Below, one piece after another: positions 52,250 to 63,123 of a stretch of DNA of 64,000 nt (the first letter of the stretch is position 1; each line of letters starts with the position of its first letter). The translations under genes were made by a program, and so were the position numbers. Origin of the DNA: Sympetrum striolatum (Eukaryota > Arthropoda > Insecta > Odonata > Libellulidae); contig CANPUZ010000031.1 of NCBI GenBank assembly GCA_947579665.1, forward strand, positions 1-64,000. The letters run 5' to 3'. The notes below the pieces were generated by a model, which did not search any database, was not told where the DNA came from, and saw nothing but the letters and a program-made list of their open reading frames with translations.

Positions 52250-54286
52250 CCAAATTATTTTATTTTATGAAGAAGAATAGCAAATAAGCTAATACAAAAT
52301 ATCAAATAATGAAATTAAACATTCGTTTTATATATCATAACATATTAAATCTATAAAAAACATGTATATTTACAGATTTCTCAAAATAATTCATCATTTT
52401 CCACCCACAGTGCAACATTTTTTTTAAATTCCCCCACACCTCTAATTTCCACTGGTAGATCATTAAAGCACTTTACACCCTCATAAAATATTGATTTTTC
52501 CTTAACCGCTAGCAGCTCTTCCTGTTCGATAAAAGCAGTCTATCTGTTTTGTGTTATAACCATGTATTTGACCATTTTCCACCAAGAATGACTGTAGGTA
52601 GGGAGGCAAGAATCTATTTTAAATTTTAAAAATAAATAATAATACATGAGTTAAAGTTTCCTTTCTGACCATTAACGTGTCCATCTCCTTCCACATAGCT
52701 TTAACATTACTCCTATCTTTGTTCAACACCATTCCTGCACCAATGTTTACAACTTTTTGCCGTCTTTCAACATCACATTTGGTACCATATAAAACCGTAG
52801 AACAATATTCAGCATGAGGATAGACAATAGCCTTAAATAACAATTCTTTTGCTTTTCTAGTTAACACATCTCTTTATTTACGAATAATAAAAATCTTCTT
52901 TGTTATCTTTTTTCTTATATAATCTATATGTTCCACAAATTTCAATTTTTCATCAACAATCACTTCTAAGTATTTAAAATTGTAAACTCATTCATTTTTA
53001 TTTACAATCACCTCACCTATCTTCATTATTTCTCTCTGTTTTTTCTTTCCTATTACCATACATTTAGTTTTTTTCACATTTAGACATAATTTTCTAACCA
53101 CTAACATACTTTCATCAATTCTTCAGTAATCGTTTTAAGATTACCCTCCAAGAAATTTCCTTTTACATAGATAAGTGCATCATCAGCAAACAAATGTATG
53201 AAAGATCTATTTAAGACATCAGGCAAATCATTAATAAACAACAAGAACAATAATGGTTCCAACTTACTACCTTGCGGTACACCGTCATCAATCCACAGCT
53301 CTCTCGAAACACATCCATAAAAATTAACTCTTTCATTTCTATCAGTCAAAACATTTTCCAACCATTCATACAATTCCATATGTTTCAATAATAATCCCCT
53401 ATCTATTGTCTCAAAAGCTCTTTCAAGATCTAGGAAAACTGCTACACATATCTCCCCCTCATCTAACACTTTCCTCAATCACCAAAGCTACTGCAGTCTC
53501 AGTACTATTTGTCTTTCCCTAAAACCAGATGGACAAATAGATAAAAGGTCGTTACTTTTGACATGTTCCATAAGTCTCTCCTATATCACTGTTACAATTG
53601 ATTTGTCCAGAATTGGCAAGTTACTGTTCTATAGTCTTCACAGTTTAAGCTATTTCTAACTTTCAACTTAGGGTTTATTACAGATTCTGTCAATATCTAT
53701 GGCATTTTCCTCTCTGTCAACGACTCATTTACCAGCAGAGTTACTCTTTCCCCCAATTCTTCCCAACAATCTCTCAACATTTGAATACTAATTCCATCTG
53801 AACCTATTGTACATATCATACTGCAGAGTATTTTCCTCATTTTTACCTTAGTAATATACCCATATACCTGGGTTTTGTTAACATCTCTCACTTCTGCACT
53901 AACTGTTCTTTTTTTGTATACCTTCCACTATTTCCTTTACACTATAAATGAAGTATTCATTTAACTTATTTGCAACAAGATCATTTTCTTCTTCTACAAT
54001 ACCATTAAACTTTACAATCTTATTTGTTTTTTTATTGCTGCTATATAAATCTTTTAACATTCTCCACATCCCCTGAGGGTCTTTTTGATTTTTTATCAAA
54101 CTTTCTTCATAAAACTTTTTTTTCTCTTCTCCAGGACTGGACACATTCATTTCTACATCTTTTATATTCTTCCCATGCTTCATGTACCTATTTATGATTA
54201 CTATACAATACATTTTTTAGCATCCTAAATCTATCATAAGCCTGAAATCAAGATGTTCAGGCTTACTTTGTGGAAAGCCATTTAAG

Positions 54287-54412
54287 AAATGAATAAAAAA
54301 ACTGTAATTTTCCACAATATTTTATTTTTGAGTACGACCGGTTTCGCTACCGGAGTAGCATCTTCTGGTACAGAAATATTTTAAAATTTTCTTATGTGCT
54401 GAGGGGTTGGAG
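54287..54412. repeat. Penelope-like terminal repeat, left
   Basis: Inverted copy of 56395-56520. On the minus strand 54373-54330 reads CTGTACCAGAAGATGCTACT.., with a GCTAC/GTAGC helix, CGAAAC and CCGGTCGTAC. This resembles the hammerhead-ribozyme-like motif reported in Penelope-like termini, but the CUGAUGA box is not canonical. Confidence 0.8.
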
Positions 54413-54429
54413 GGGAGGGGGAGGAGAGG

Positions 54430-56411
54430 TTAAGGAGATATCCTTTTGGGAAGGGAGATGAGAGGTGAGGTGTGGGGGAAGGTGTTTTCGTTAGTAAGAA
54501 AACCCTTTTCCGCGGTAAAATTCACAATTTCAATTGTCTCAAGTATATCCAACCGTCTTCCTTTCTTCTCCTGGTGAAGACGTGCGGGGATAAAGCTGCT
54601 CTTATGTCCCGATTCCAAGAGGTGAAGGGCAAAAGCAGAGGCGGGGGGATATTGTTTCCGGCGGAGGCAAGCTCGGTGTTCCGCGGCCCTGGTGGCCAGA
54701 TCGCGGCCGCTTTGACCAACGTATTTTGCATCGCAGTCGTCACAGGAGAGGAGGTAGACGCCGCTGGTGGTCGCAGGATCCCTGTGGTCTTTGAGGTTTG
54801 GAAGAAGGTTTCTTATTGTTAAGGGGTTATGAAATGCGGGTCTTATATTATTTGGGAAAAGGTTAGTAATGGTGTAGGAGATGGGTCCGAGGAAGAGAAT
54901 TTTCCGCCATGAGGCGCCTTCTTTTTCGAGGGGGGTGAGGGAGGGGGCAATCTCTTGGGCAGCAAGCTTTTTGAGTTTCCTATTGAGTATATTGTTGATG
55001 AGGTTGGGGTTGTAATTATTTATTTGGGCTATGTATTTTATAGTGTTGAGTTCTTTTTGAAAGTTTTGGGGGGAAAGAGGGATGTGTAGGAGCCTGTGGA
55101 TGAGAGAGTGGAAGAGGGAATGTTTGTGGGAATGATGATGTGAGGAGAAGTTGAGGATAGCATGGTCGGTGTATGTGGGTTTTCGGAAGATGTCGAAGTT
55201 GTGTTTTCCAGAGACGAGGGAGATTGAGAGGTCTAGGAAATTAAGCGAGCCATTGGTGCTGGTTTCAAGGGTAAAAGATATGGACGGATGGAGAGAGTTT
55301 AGATAATCGAGGAATGGATTGAGGAGTTGAGTGTCACCGTGCCAGGCGCAGATGATGTCGTCTACGTAGCGTCTCCAAAAGAGGATGTGGTGCAGTAGTG
55401 GGTTTTCTGAATCGAATAGCTTTTCTTCTAAATTGTCTAGGAATATTTCCGCAAGAAGCGGGGAAAGGAATGATCCCATGGCGAGTCCATCGTTCTGCAT
55501 AAAATAATCACCGTCAAAAAGGAAATAATTTTGTTCAACACAAACACTGAATAAAGAAATAAGATCACCTTTTATGACTGGGTCAACGTATAGGGCAGAT
55601 AGAACCACTTCGGCCTGAGAGAGGGAATCAGTGATCGGGATTGAAGTGAATAAGTCTTTGATATCAAAGGAAACAAACACGGTGTCGGGGGGAACACATG
55701 TCCTGAGAGTTGATCGGCGAGCTCGGTGGAGTTTTTAATCCCAAATTTTGGGGAGAAAGACGAGATGCTGCGAAACATGCTGTTTAACTTAAAAGATAGC
55801 TTGTGAGCGGGGGCAGAGATGCTAGATACAATTGGTCGGATGGGTTGTTCGGGTTTGTGGAGTTTAGGGAGCCCGAAAAAGCGGGGAGGGAGAGGATTCA
55901 TGGGTAATAAGGAATAGGCTTCCTTATGGGAAAATATGTGCACGTCTTGTAATTTCTTCTTTAAGCGGGATAGGAAGTTATTAGTGGGATCACTTTTTAA
56001 ACGGGTCACATTGGCATTTTCGATGAAGTGTTGGCATTTGGCAATATATTGGTTCTTGTTAAGCACCACGACACACTGGCCTTTGTCTGCTTTTGTGGCG
56101 AGAAGATCGTTTACTTGGAGGAACCGTTTTGCATTAAACACTTTTCTTGTGGTATCATTGGCTGTCGTGTTTTGTTTTTTCACAGAATTAATAATTGTAT
56201 TGCACACGGCATGTTTTATGGCGGGACTTTCTTTCTGCAGGGCTAATTCACAATCGGCAACGAGGCACTTGATGGAATTTTGGTTCACTGGGCGGGGAGG
56301 GGCGAACTTTAGGCCGAGGTTTAGGGTGCGTTCCACATCCGGGGGCAGGGGTGTATCAGAGAGATTTATAAGTCGAGGGTGAAACACGTGAACACTCCAA
56401 CCCCTCAGCAC
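54430..56411 (-). pseudogene. Penelope-like RT + GIY-YIG protein, one frameshift
   Basis: Two long frames (56411-55572 and 55680-54430) overlap at ~55680 and need one shift to join. N-terminal part has 'KADKGQCVVVLNKNQYI' and 'PRFFGLPKLHKPEQPIRPIV'. Then 'VSFDIKDLFTSIPI' (motif A), 'NDGLAMGSFLSPLLAEIFLD' (motif B), 'FWRRYVDDIICAW' (motif C, YVDD), 'FRKPTYTDHAIL', and the C-terminal GIY-YIG-type 'SGVYLLSCDDCDAKYVGQSG' with 'RAAEHR'. This is the full Penelope-like layout at ~660 residues. The single shift and otherwise clean frames suggest a fairly recent copy. Confidence 0.93.
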
Positions 56412-56520
56412 ATAAGAAAATTTTAAAATATTTCTGTACCAGAAGATGCTACTCCGGTAGCGAAACCAGTCGTACTCAAAAATAAAATAGTGTGGAAAAT
56501 TACAGTGTTTTTATTCATTT
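56395..56520. repeat. Penelope-like terminal repeat, right
   Basis: Inverted partner of the left repeat with the same hairpin core at 56434-56477; one base of the 'accggtcg' block differs (accagtcg). Confidence 0.88.
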
Positions 56521-56802
56521 CCTATCATAAGCCTTTTGTTTTCCTCTCAATTTATCCTGAATCCTAACATTAAACCAAGGACAGGGTTTCTTTTTAACAT
56601 ATCTATCAGGACCTTTTGACACATTCATACAATCTAAAATATCTTTTATAAATCTTTCATATATTTCATCTAACTTTTCAATTATCATCTCTCTATCCAT
56701 TTTTTCACTTAATTCCAACCTCATTCTCCCCATATTAACTTAACCCCTCTTCAACTTCCATTTCCCTTCACTTTGCACATTCTGCCCTTTACCCATATAA
56801 TG

Positions 56803-57783
56803 TCATGGTCTGAGATATTTAGTGTTTTTAGTACATTTCAACTCTCTTACCTCAGAAAATACCAGATCAATTTGCAAACTAGTATTCACCATTACTCTTG
56901 TCACCTCATTTACCAATTGTTTGAGTCCTTCGGTAATTCCCCTCAATTGTTTCACTTGTTTATCTTTACCTTTTTTACAGGGAATAGCAAAATCTCCAGC
57001 TATCAAATGTTTAACCCCTTCCGTCTTCTCTATAATACCTTCAAGCCACTCCTCCAGAATATTCAAAAACTATCCTTTTATTGAACTTGGTGACCTATAA
57101 CATCCTATACAAGTCCACCACTCCCTACCAAAGCATTTAGCTCTAACTGCCAGCATCCACCATTTCTTCTATGCTACACCACTGTCAAACTCCACACTAC
57201 ATATTTTATCATTAACATACATCATCATACCTCCAGTGTGTCTTGAACAGGAGACACAAATATATACCGTATTTGACGGCATATAAGACGCACCTTTTTA
57301 CCTAAATTATGTCTTGAAAAATTTCCCTTCGTCTTATATGTGAAGGTTCAACCTCCACCGGTTAACTTTCAATACTGAATGCTATTTCTAGCCTAGATGA
57401 TCTATACAACCTATTTCATAATTGTATTCAATGATTGTGTTAATATTTGGCTTTTACGAAACGTGACAACTAAAAGAATCTACATTAAATGTTATTGTGG
57501 TACCGTGCTTTCACACTGACTATTAAAACTTTTTTTCCTTGTGAGTGTCCAACTTGATGAGGGTGCATCTTATATGCCGGTGCACCTTACATGCCGTCAA
57601 ATACGGTACATAATAACCATCAATTTTAATCTGCCCCTCTTCCTCCTCCACAATATGAGTCTCTGATACTACTATAATCACTGGATTCATTTTCACAGCC
57701 AATCTTCTCACCTCATCAATCTTATCAATCAGTCCATTAACATTTATAATCAATACCCCTTCAATTATTTCATCTTTTGTCAA
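56803..57783 (-). pseudogene. LINE-B endonuclease region
   Basis: 'INVNGLIDKIDEVRRLAVKM' and 'IIVVSETHIVEEEEGQIKI' (catalytic Glu), a MITE, then 'VYICVSCSRHTGGMMMYVND', 'HLIAGDFAIPCKKGK' (usual GDFN has Ala here) and 'NISDHDIIWVKG' (catalytic SDH). This is the apurinic-type endonuclease order. Stops separate the blocks. Confidence 0.85.
57267..57606. mobile_element. TA-flanked MITE, copy 2 (inside LINE-B)
   Basis: 340 bp, ends CCGTATTTGACGGCATATAA and inverse, flanked by TA (57265-57266, 57607-57608). Reverse complement of copy 1 at 39115-39434. Excising it restores ..IDGYYVYICVSCSRH.. in the LINE-B endonuclease. Near the right end the outer ~25 bp appear twice ('atgccggtgcacct..atgccgtc'). 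Confidence 0.9.
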
Positions 57784-57840
57784 ATTGATGCAAGATATAC
57801 AGATAATTCAGAATCCTTTAATAAATTAAATTTTATAATT
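57784..57840 (+). pseudogene. LINE-A RT fragment, right of LINE-B
   Basis: Plus-strand 'QIDARYTDNSESFNKLNFII', cognate to the QVDA.YTDFSKAFD.VNH motif A of non-LTR RTs. Continues the fragment at 52150-52249. Confidence 0.65.
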
Positions 57841-58005
57841 TTAATAAGAAGATGAAAGGCTATAGACTATTGAGGGCCAACAATCTTTTAGTGAAGATGG
57901 AAGAATTTGAATTCGTGTTTATGCTCCATTTCTGAAATCGAATACTGAGACATTTTTCAAAAGTAAATAAAATTCTTCAAAGGCCTACTATTTTACTAAG
58001 TAGTT

Positions 58006-58290
58006 GTGCAGATTAGTACAGGTCACTTTTGGGTATTTTACAGAGGAATTAGGGACGATTTTGATGTACTTGAGCAACAAGCAAAAAACACGTTGCGAAA
58101 TACTGAATATAGAACTGCCAGAAGGATAATAAAAAGTATAAGGCAAGGGAATTACGAAAATTCATCTGACCCTGATGCCTTAGACTCTTCAAGAGATAAA
58201 TTTAGAATTAAATCATTAATTCCTATATTAGATGCATTAGAATCAAATTTAGGAAGAAGAGCTTCTGTTTAAGATGATCCCAGCAAACAT
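58006..58290 (+). pseudogene. hAT (ZMYM1-like) transposase fragment
   Basis: Plus-strand frame with 'LEQQAKNTLRNTEYRTARRI', 'SRDKFRIKSLIPILDALESN' and 'LGRRASV', resembling the segment before the dimerisation domain in ZMYM1-like hAT proteins. No element ends identified. Confidence 0.5.
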
Positions 58291-58975
58291 GAAAAATGAC
58301 TTTCTGATCACTCCTTTACATACAATATAAACTTTTATACATTGGCAAGAAATACTTCCTTTCAGAAAAAGTAATATCGGGATGCTGCCCAAGATTCATA
58401 CCTGTATCAAAAATTTGGACAAAAATGGCCTTTTATTTGAATTCAGTATTAAGGCAAGGAAAAGCAAGATATAGGACAGTCAAAACTTTAAAAATAAACC
58501 ATATTACAGGCTGCATATGTAGAGTAGATTCATTGCAGCATTTATTCAGACAATGTCTCCGTTTAAGTCGCATCTCAAGGTCTTTATATAAGACATCTCA
58601 AAAAGAAGCCAATGAGCTCTCAAGTAGTTGATGCAGAATAATACTCTCAAGGCAACTAAACCAATAAACTCACCAGAATAAAACACCAAGCTATGGATGA
58701 AACAGATTTAGTGGAACAACACCAACAGCAAGCTAATAACAGGTAACAAAATTATCATGTCAAGAAAATTCGTTATTTAAATCATCAAAAACAATAATTA
58801 ATTAATAATGTTGAAACGATATATTAAACTACAATTAACAGGCTAATAACAGGTTACCAAATATTACTGTGAAGAAAAATCGTTACACAAATAATCAAAC
58901 ACGAGTACAAATTTTCGTCAAGTCGAAACTAAAGCAGGTTCGTAATTAATAATGTTAAAACGAGATGATATTAAA
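58291..58975. other. unassigned intergenic sequence
   Basis: 'agctaataacaggta.caaa' occurs twice (~58731 and ~58841), with a following 'aatcatcaaa.acaataatta' match, showing a ~110-bp imperfect repeat. No genes recognised. Confidence 0.4.
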
Positions 58976-59221
58976 CTACAATTCAAATGAGCTAGAGCGT
59001 CTCTCGAAAATACCGCGAAAATAGTGCAACACCAGCGCCACCGCTGCGTGCACAACGGCAACACCGCTTAGGTACATATTCATGTTGTCTGTTCCGCCCA
59101 TAGAGTAAGGATGGGGTAGAGTGCTGGACAGGCTGCGCAGTAGCCGAGCCGATGTTACAGCATTAAACCACGTGACTTTTCCGTTTTCTAGCGGCAATTC
59201 AAATACGCTGTGGAGTTTCAT
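58976..59221 (-). other. 81-codon open frame in a GC-rich island; not recognised
   Basis: ATG at 59221-59219, stop at 58976. The frame includes 'NMYLSGVAVVHAAVALVLHY', a hydrophobic stretch. The region is much GC-richer than its surroundings and contains conserved block A (59095-59190) with CACGTG. It may be a first exon or promoter of an unidentified gene rather than a complete small protein. Block B does not keep the same frame, which argues against coding. Confidence 0.3.
59095..59190 (-). promoter_or_regulatory. conserved GC-rich block A with E-box
   Basis: On the minus strand 'aaagtcacgtggt', 'ctgtaacat', 'gcgcag' and 'ctctaccccatccttactct' + 'atgg' occur in this order. The same words in the same order form block B (61550-61620, plus strand). 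A regulatory role is inferred from the palindromic CACGTG and the CpG content only. Confidence 0.4.
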
Positions 59222-59365
59222 CTTGAAAAATCGAGTTTTTAAGTAACTCTGAACTACGTAGTTAATGCGTATATTATTTTAATAGATAGTAGAGTTTCCA
59301 CTTAAAGTTTTCTTATTGTAATAATAAACGTCGGGTATATATTTATCATTGTTTAAGAATATTTA

Positions 59366-59690
59366 GATACCTCTCGTCGAGTTCTTCGGAACGAGTATCA
59401 ACTCATCAAGGTTTACTCGAGTAACAAGCAAGATAAATACAAAATAACAAAATTTCAAATAAATTCCCAGTTATCGTTGAGTTTTTCGAACATATCCGGA
59501 GAAAATTACGTTTAAGTGGAATATTAAGATACTTCTCGTCGAGTTCTTAAAAAAGAGAATCATTTCGACTAGGTTTACTCGGATGAAAAGCATGATCAAG
59601 CAAGAAAAGGAAGAGAGCAAAAAACTGAAAGTTTCGAATTAATTCCCAGTTTTCGTTGATTTTTTCGAACATTTCTGGAAAAAATGACGT
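59366..59690. repeat. tandem duplication, 162-bp unit
   Basis: 'ctcgtcgagttctt' at 59373 and 59535, and 'attcccagtt.tcgttga.ttttcgaacat' in both units. Two diverged units. Confidence 0.85.
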
Positions 59691-60229
59691 TTAAGTGTTG
59701 TTAAGTTTAAATTACACATATAGCTAGAGTAACGTTTAAAACTAAGGCAAACTTGGGTTTAAGTGGTCGAATATCACAGTTAACATTTTCTTTCATATTT
59801 AAACAATGTGGAACTTTAATGAATAATTTAATAGAAACGCACTCAATTTATTTCAACGAATGAAAGAACAAGATACTTAACTTCCTCCATTCAAAAGTTA
59901 CGAGTCTTCAAAACGAGACAGGTTCGTCGATTTTTGCGAATATTTGTAAATTGAATAAATTGGAAACTGTACCTTGATATGCCTCCGGTTGAATCAACTA
60001 CTGGTATAGGTATAGCTCCAAATAAAGGAAACGATTTAGAATGGAATGAAATTACAGTGGGATTTTTCTGATAATATTTAATAATCACTTCTTTAACAAA
60101 GTTTTAGGAAACATCCTCCTGCCACATCACTGACAACTTCTCACATTTAGACTTCATTCATATTTAAGTATCATTATTTAGATATAAATTATAAATTAAT
60201 ACATATTAAATTCTATGGTATTAGGCCGG
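59691..60229. other. intergenic sequence, nothing recognised
   Basis: No coding or repeat feature recognised. Confidence 0.45.
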
Positions 60230-60345
60230 ACTTCGTGGAAAGTGATAATAAGAAATAAATAAGGCACTTCGTAATTTCCAGACTGTGTTATTTATTTAAA
60301 AACGACCGGTTTCGGCTATAGCCATCCTCAGGTTTCATTTCTTAG
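60230..60345. repeat. solo Penelope-like terminal motif
   Basis: The minus strand reads 'cctgaggatggctatagccg' then AAACCGGTCGT, the same helix-GAAAC-CCGGTCG core as the Penelope-like termini at 54330 and 56434 but from another family. No coding part nearby. Confidence 0.6.
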
Positions 60346-60544
60346 TGATACATATTTTAGAAACAATACAGCTATGTTTACAGAAGGTAAGTGTAAGACA
60401 AAGATTCAGAAAGTTTAATTTTCCGCAACAGACCATCTCTCTATCCGAGATCTTTTTCACAGATGCTTCTAAAACAAGACCCTTCACATGTAAAGGAGTC
60501 CATTTCTCTGCTACGTGATACTTCACATTACTACATGTTGTAAT

Positions 60545-60900
60545 TGAATTTAAATTTATTTCAGTTGAAGTTCATTAGTTTATATTTCCTAGCATTGCAT
60601 TGTAATTTACTTTTAAGAAGCCATACGTGCAATTTTGTAAGGTTAACTTGTAAGGTTAATGCGGTGTAATCTCCAAGGTTTCTAATTGCTTGACAAATAT
60701 TACAATTGGCAGCAAATAAAGGGATGTTTGATATAAGAATTTTTGGCAAGTTATTTATGTAAATTAAAATAATTATATGCAAAATAACGTTATGTAGGGT
60801 TCCAGGAAAGTTTTCCATTTTCCAGATTTTAGAGTGTTTACAGGGCAAAAAATCCTTTCTCCTCAAACTGAGAATCAATAGTTTTCTCCTTTCATGATCT
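60545..60900 (-). pseudogene. LINE RT fragment, same family as 36283-41661
   Basis: The minus strand reads 'IYINNLPKILISNIPLFAAN' (FADD worn to FAAN), 'AIRNLGDYTAL' and 'LTKLHVWLLKSKLQCNARKY'. These match the 36283 LINE around its motif C. An 11-bp tandem duplication 'ttgtaaggttaa' lies at ~60635-60660. Confidence 0.75.
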
Positions 60901-61540
60901 ACTGGGAAGCTATAAAGTCAATATTAATAATTATAAATAACGAGAAAAGCCTGCGACACTTTAATATATTCGAGCGCTCCAATGAACTCGATTCAAGCAA
61001 TAATATTGAATATGCACCGAAGAGAATAATATTCCTAAACGGAAAAACAAAGTTTATCTTGTTATAATCATCGAAAAACAAGAATAAACCGTAAAAACTG
61101 CTATATTCCATTTTTGTCACATGGAATACTCTGTAGTGATAGCCGCAATCGCCTATTTGCAAGCTACTTCATTACCTTATTACATAATCTCTAAATGGCA
61201 AATGAAAGTTAAATGATAAGAAAACAATTCTAAATAAGTATTAAAATCACCATAAACACAAAACTTACGAGTTAAAAGTGATTTCTTTAACGTACTTTTC
61301 CTTGCAGTTCCATGCGCAGCATTTCAAAACCATGATTCCCAAGTCCTTTAATCTTTTACGGTTAATTTTCATCCAGATACCGAAAATAAATATTGAGTTA
61401 CGTTAGCCAGACTATAGAGCATCTAAATAAACTCGAATTCAGAACATCAGCTGTCCGTAAAGGACATAAATACTTAAAAGACCAACTTGAGTACACGAAT
61501 TTCTCACTTAACTTACCGGCGAGATTTCCGAAAGCGGACC
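60901..61540. other. intergenic sequence, nothing recognised
   Basis: No feature recognised before block B. Confidence 0.45.
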
Positions 61541-61547
61541 AAAGTCA

Positions 61548-61630
61548 CGTGGTCTCCTACGTTCAATCCTGTAACATGCGCAGAACGCAACACGCGCTCT
61601 ACCCCATCCTTACTCTATGGTTCCGCCAGG
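61548..61630 (+). promoter_or_regulatory. conserved GC-rich block B with E-box
   Basis: Plus-strand partner of block A: 'aaagtcacgtggt', 'ctgtaacat', 'gcgcag', 'ctctaccccatccttactct' + 'atgg' with different spacers. It lies ~360 bp upstream of the first recognised exon of the DUF4806-like pseudogene, so it may be its promoter or 5' exon. Evidence for regulation is positional only. Confidence 0.4.
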
Positions 61631-61978
61631 GAGAAAAAATCAACGACATCAACATCCAAGGAAACACGCCATCACAATTCGTTCTTCAACTGTTATAGCT
61701 AGCTGCATGCGTTAGGCACGGTTTTAAATTCACCCATCTGATGATTTATGGTCTGCTTCGATACTTCGATAGATTATCAATTATATTATAATAAGTAAGG
61801 TATGTATTGGTTAGAATACTGAGTAAGGTATGTATTGGTTAGAATTAATCTCAATTCTTTCTTATGTAGCTTAGGTCAAGTTTGTTTCAGGCAATCATAG
61901 ATGATCATTAACTGTAATGTGGAAGTTGTTAAGTATTTCAGCCTTTCGGTGAATGACAATATCCTAACTTCATTACAG

Positions 61979-63123
61979 GGGAGATAGAGGAGATAGCTGG
62001 CAACCAACGGAAGAGGAGAATTAATGGAAGCATGGAAGACCCGATACCAAAAGGTGTGTATTTTTCTTGAGCCAAATTACTTTTTTAAGCAATGAGTAAG
62101 AATCGAAATTATGAGATGTTTCGAAGCCATAAAGTTGTTTTAAGGAAGGTGTTACTTAATCAATCTCACTTTGATTGATATTGAATTAACTGAATTATGT
62201 GAATGTAGGTGAAAAACCTATCGCAGACTGACCATGATTTAGAATTTTTGATGAAATTTTCTTATTATATTTTAATGTATTCCTCGATTCCTTCTTTTTA
62301 CAGCCATGATGCAGAAATTAGATTTGTTATTGAAGAGGATAGATGACCAGGAAAATAGGTTCACAAAATCTGAAGGGGAATTATAAAATGTAAAGGCAGG
62401 AATTAAAAATATAGCGGCTAAAGTCTCATCCTTAGAGGAATGTCTGAGGGATGTTTTAAATAAAGTACTGGAGAGTAGAACCTCTAGTACAGACGATATG
62501 CAGAGCAGGATACTGCCATTCTTGCTGCCCATATTGGACTGGGACCACTTCTGTGAGGTGATGATGAAAGTAAAGGATATGGAGGTGAAGGAGCTACTGG
62601 TTAGTGATTCTACTTTTTTACCTGGCTGCTGTTTACGTTAAACATATTTCACTAAGCTATGTTATTCATCTTGTGTCTAACAGGTACAAAATCTTGGAAG
62701 AATAGGAGGGAGCACGTAACAGCTATAAAGAATGCGATCTTGGCAAGGATGTTATTCAAGTCCTTTGCTGAATGCTGCAGTTGGAAGGGGCAAAGGGGGG
62801 AGAAACATGCTCTGGATAATACTCCCCTATTGCAGATTGTTCATGGTGTGTATTTTAGGCTGTTGCCTCTATTGTTGAATATTAACTCATTCCTTGGAAG
62901 TAAATAAGAAGGTGGCGTTAAATTTTGTTTCATCTTCCTTCATCCCAGTGGGAGCCAATGTGCGAAATGACCTAAGCTGTCGGAGCACTTTTAACAATAC
63001 TACTACTACTCATCTTCCTTTACAGGTGCAGTTATCCGCAACCTTGGTCATGAGAAGACGACAGAAGAGGCTGTAAAAGGGAAACTGCAAACGTGGCTGA
63101 AGACAGCAAGTCAGAGAAATTAA
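61979..63123 (+). pseudogene. DUF4806-like gene, four exons, one stop and one frameshift
   Basis: Exons 61979-62053, 62304-62599, 62684-62845 and 63026-63123 have GT..AG borders (acceptors ATTACAG, TTTACAG, TAACAG, TTTACAG) and mostly matching phases. Product: a basic linker 'EIEEIAGNQRKRRINGSMED', a coiled coil 'MMQKLDLLLKRIDDQENRF', then 'ILPFLLPILDWDHFCEVMMK', 'VQNLGRIGGS', 'ILARMLFKSFAECCSWKGQR', 'AVIRNLGHEKTTEEAVKGKL' and 'QTWLKTASQRN' before TAA. The GG.S, ysW.G and AV..N..(T)..E..I..WLk.A blocks are those of the DUF4806 domain of arthropod proteins of unknown function. TAA at 62384 and a one-base frame change near 62705 make it a pseudogene or mark sequence errors. The N-terminal part is not found. 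Confidence 0.75.

Larger units (their letters stand above)
54243..56521 (-). mobile_element. Penelope-like element with inverted terminal repeats
   Basis: Flanked by a 12-bp duplication CTATCATAAGCC (54231-54242 and 56522-56533). 126-bp inverted ends lie at 54287-54412 and 56395-56520. It codes for RT plus GIY-YIG endonuclease on the minus strand. It sits within LINE-B; removing it and one duplication rejoins ..KAYDR|FRMLKN... Confidence 0.92.
52385..56733 (-). pseudogene. LINE-B reverse transcriptase region
   Basis: 5' piece 'PCPWFNVRIQDKLRGKQKAY' breaks at the Penelope-like element and resumes with 'FRMLKNVLYSNHK'. Then 'LIKNQKDPQGMWRMLKDLYS', 'AVFLDLERAFETIDRGLLLK' (motif A), 'DDGVPQGSKLEPLLFLLFIN' (motif B), 'FIHLFADDALIYVKGN' (motif C, intact FADD) and 'FKAIVYPHAEYCSTVLYG'. 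Several stops and frame changes. Confidence 0.88.
52250..57783 (-). mobile_element. LINE-B (APE-type non-LTR element) with two nested insertions
   Basis: Minus-strand ORF2 from an endonuclease start (57783) to 'CFNDLPVEIRGVGEFKKN' and a stop near 52385, then an AT-rich 3' end with 'ataaaataaaat' at the left border. It is interrupted by a Penelope-like element (54243-56521) and a TA MITE (57267-57606). Net length ~2.9 kb. Confidence 0.88.

Noticed and set aside
55936..56382. 148-codon plus-strand frame
   Set aside because: Antisense shadow of the Penelope-like RT.
62894..63076. 60-codon plus-strand frame
   Set aside because: Crosses an intron and the last exon of the DUF4806-like pseudogene in the wrong frame.
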